Assembly (NCBI RefSeq): GCF_004803505.1
Contig: NZ_SSWH01000013.1
Coordinates: 1 to 64,000 of the forward strand
Direction: 5' to 3'
DNA length: 64,000 nucleotides
DNA from: Arthrobacter echini
Lineage (GTDB): Bacteria; Actinomycetota; Actinomycetes; Actinomycetales; Micrococcaceae
In this document: positions 62,967 through 64,000 of the stretch, one piece after another
Layout of the letters: each line of letters begins with the position of its first letter
Numbering within the stretch: the stretch's first letter is position 1
Made by a program: the position numbers and the translations under genes
The notes under the pieces: model-generated
The model's input: the letters and a program-made list of their open reading frames with translations, nothing else
The model's database searches: none
What the model was told of the DNA's origin: nothing

Positions 62967-64000
62967 CAGTGCCCCGACCTCGCCGGTCGCCTCGCCGGTT
63001 CGACGGCGGCCCACTGCTGCTGCAGCTCCTTCTCGGCGGGCGTGGTGACCAGACCGGAGGGAGCGAAGATCCGCGACGCCACGGGGGCGTCCTCCGTTTC
63101 CGTGCCTCCACCGTTCCGGTAGGCCTTGATGGTGGCGATGATGGCCGAGGCGATCACGATGATGGACAGCACCACGAACACGATGGACAGTGTGCCCTGG
63201 ATGACGGTGTTGCGCACCACCGCCTCCATGGCTTCCACGCTCTGTGCGGTGCCGAAGCTCTGCTCGCCCGCGTCGAGGGCGTCGCGGAAGGCCGCGTTCT
63301 GTGCCCAGTAGCCGATGGCCGGCACGGGGGAGAAGATCTTCAGGAACGACGCCGTGATGGTCACCACCGCGGCGAAGGCGAGCGGCAGGGCCGGGATCCA
63401 CAGGACCCTGAAGAGTCCGCGCTTGGCACAGATGGCCATGCAGACCGCGAGCGCGATGGCCGCGAGCAGCTGGTTGGCGATGCCGAAGAGCGGGAACAGG
63501 GTGTTGATACCACCGAGCGGATCGGTGACGCCCATGATGAGGATCGCTCCCCAGCCGGCCACCATGATGGCCGTACAGATCCAGGCGCCGATCCGCCACG
63601 ACGTATCGCGGAAGCGGGGCACGAAGTTGCCGATGCTGTCCTGGAGCATGAAGCGCGCAACGCGCGTTCCGGCGTCGACCGCCGTGAGGATGAACAGTGC
63701 CTCGAACATGATGGCGAAGTGGTACCAGAAGGCCATCATGCCGGCACCACCGAAGACGCCCTGCATGATCTGGGCGATGCCGACGGCGAGGGTCGGGGCG
63801 CCTCCTGTCCGGGAGACGATCGACTCCTCACCGACGTTCGAGGCCAGCGTGCTGAGGGTGTCCGGGGCGAGATCGACCCCGGTCAGACCGAGACCGTTGA
63901 CGAAGGCCACGGCCCCCTCGATGGTGCCGCCGGTAGCAGCTCCCGAGGAGTTCATGGCGAAGTAGATGCCGCGATCGATGGACAGCGCCGCGACGAGGGC
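62966..64000 (-). CDS. cstA: Carbon starvation protein CstA, C-terminal half (partial)
   Basis: 345 codons to the window edge; the frame stays open through 64000, so the true start is outside. At least five membrane helices. FWYHFAIMFEALFILTAVDA, GTRVARFMLQD and GINTLFPLFGIANQLLAAIA are typical. CstA family members import peptides or pyruvate. The C-terminal tail (about 45 residues) is cytosolic-looking. Confidence 0.93.
   Translation of the reverse strand, partial: ALVAALSIDRGIYFAMNSSGAATGGTIEGAVAFVNGLGLTGVDLAPDTLSTLASNVGEESIVSRTGGAPTLAVGIAQIMQGVFGGAGMMAFWYHFAIMFEALFILTAVDAGTRVARFMLQDSIGNFVPRFRDTSWRIGAWICTAIMVAGWGAILIMGVTDPLGGINTLFPLFGIANQLLAAIALAVCMAICAKRGLFRVLWIPALPLAFAAVVTITASFLKIFSPVPAIGYWAQNAAFRDALDAGEQSFGTAQSVEAMEAVVRNTVIQGTLSIVFVVLSIIVIASAIIATIKAYRNGGGTETEDAPVASRIFAPSGLVTTPAEKELQQQWAAVEPARRPARSGH

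Overview
The window is high-GC actinobacterial DNA, most likely from a motile member of the Micrococcaceae (Arthrobacter in the broad sense). The basis is the 16S 5' end, the carD-ispD-ispF-cysS-rlmB gene order, DUF2516, SenX3-RegX3-PhoU, many GTG starts, and a complete-looking Gram-positive type flagellar export, C-ring and motor locus. The species is an inference, not something I can prove from sequence.

Layout. 1-600: 5' end of a 16S rRNA gene (minus strand) with its leader and promoter. 0.68-13.2 kb: a glycogen/trehalose block holding the whole GlgE pathway (glgE, treS and a fused maltokinase-branching enzyme, overlapping stop to start), with a divergent alpha-glucan phosphorylase and a convergent debranching enzyme glgX. 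13.2-17.7 kb: rlmB, cysS, ispF, ispD and carD. 17.9-24.4 kb: a lipoprotein, the phosphate two-component system senX3-regX3 diverging from phoU over a PHO-box array, gpmA, a methyltransferase-like gene, DUF2516 and a trans-sulfuration PLP enzyme. 24.4-27 kb: an accessory patch with a frameshifted lipoprotein, short tandem repeats and a DUF222-HNH gene carrying expanded internal repeats. 27.2-30.9 kb: tmk-holB-peptidase operon and tRNA-Thr(CGU).

30.9-60.2 kb is the flagellar locus. On the minus strand, in order of transcription, it reads flagellin, fliD, fliS, a small FliT-like gene, flgB, flgC, fliE, fliF, fliG, fliH, fliI, fliJ, a NlpC/P60 hydrolase, fliK, flgD, flgE, flbD, motA, motB, fliM, fliN, fliO, fliP, fliQ, fliR, flhB, flhA, a degenerate flhF and csrA. 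On the plus strand lie flgN, flgK, flgL and fliW. An SDR-MarR cassette sits between flagellin and flgN. No chemotaxis gene, flgG, flgF, fliL or fliA is visible.

60.2-64 kb: an aldo/keto reductase, a PepSY-like lipoprotein, an unknown gene, a DUF2945 protein, and ybdD with the 3' half of cstA, cut by the window edge.

Two regulatory patterns cross the window. Housekeeping genes repeatedly show a TANNNT hexamer exactly 6 or 7 nt before the start codon, as expected of leaderless mRNAs. Flagellar operons instead share a sigma-28-like motif, TNAC-N15/16-NCCGATAG. The flagellin leader also has a hairpin presenting GGA motifs, and csrA and fliW are at opposite ends of the locus, which points to CsrA-FliW control of flagellin translation. 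Long ORFs opposite real genes are composition shadows and were left out.
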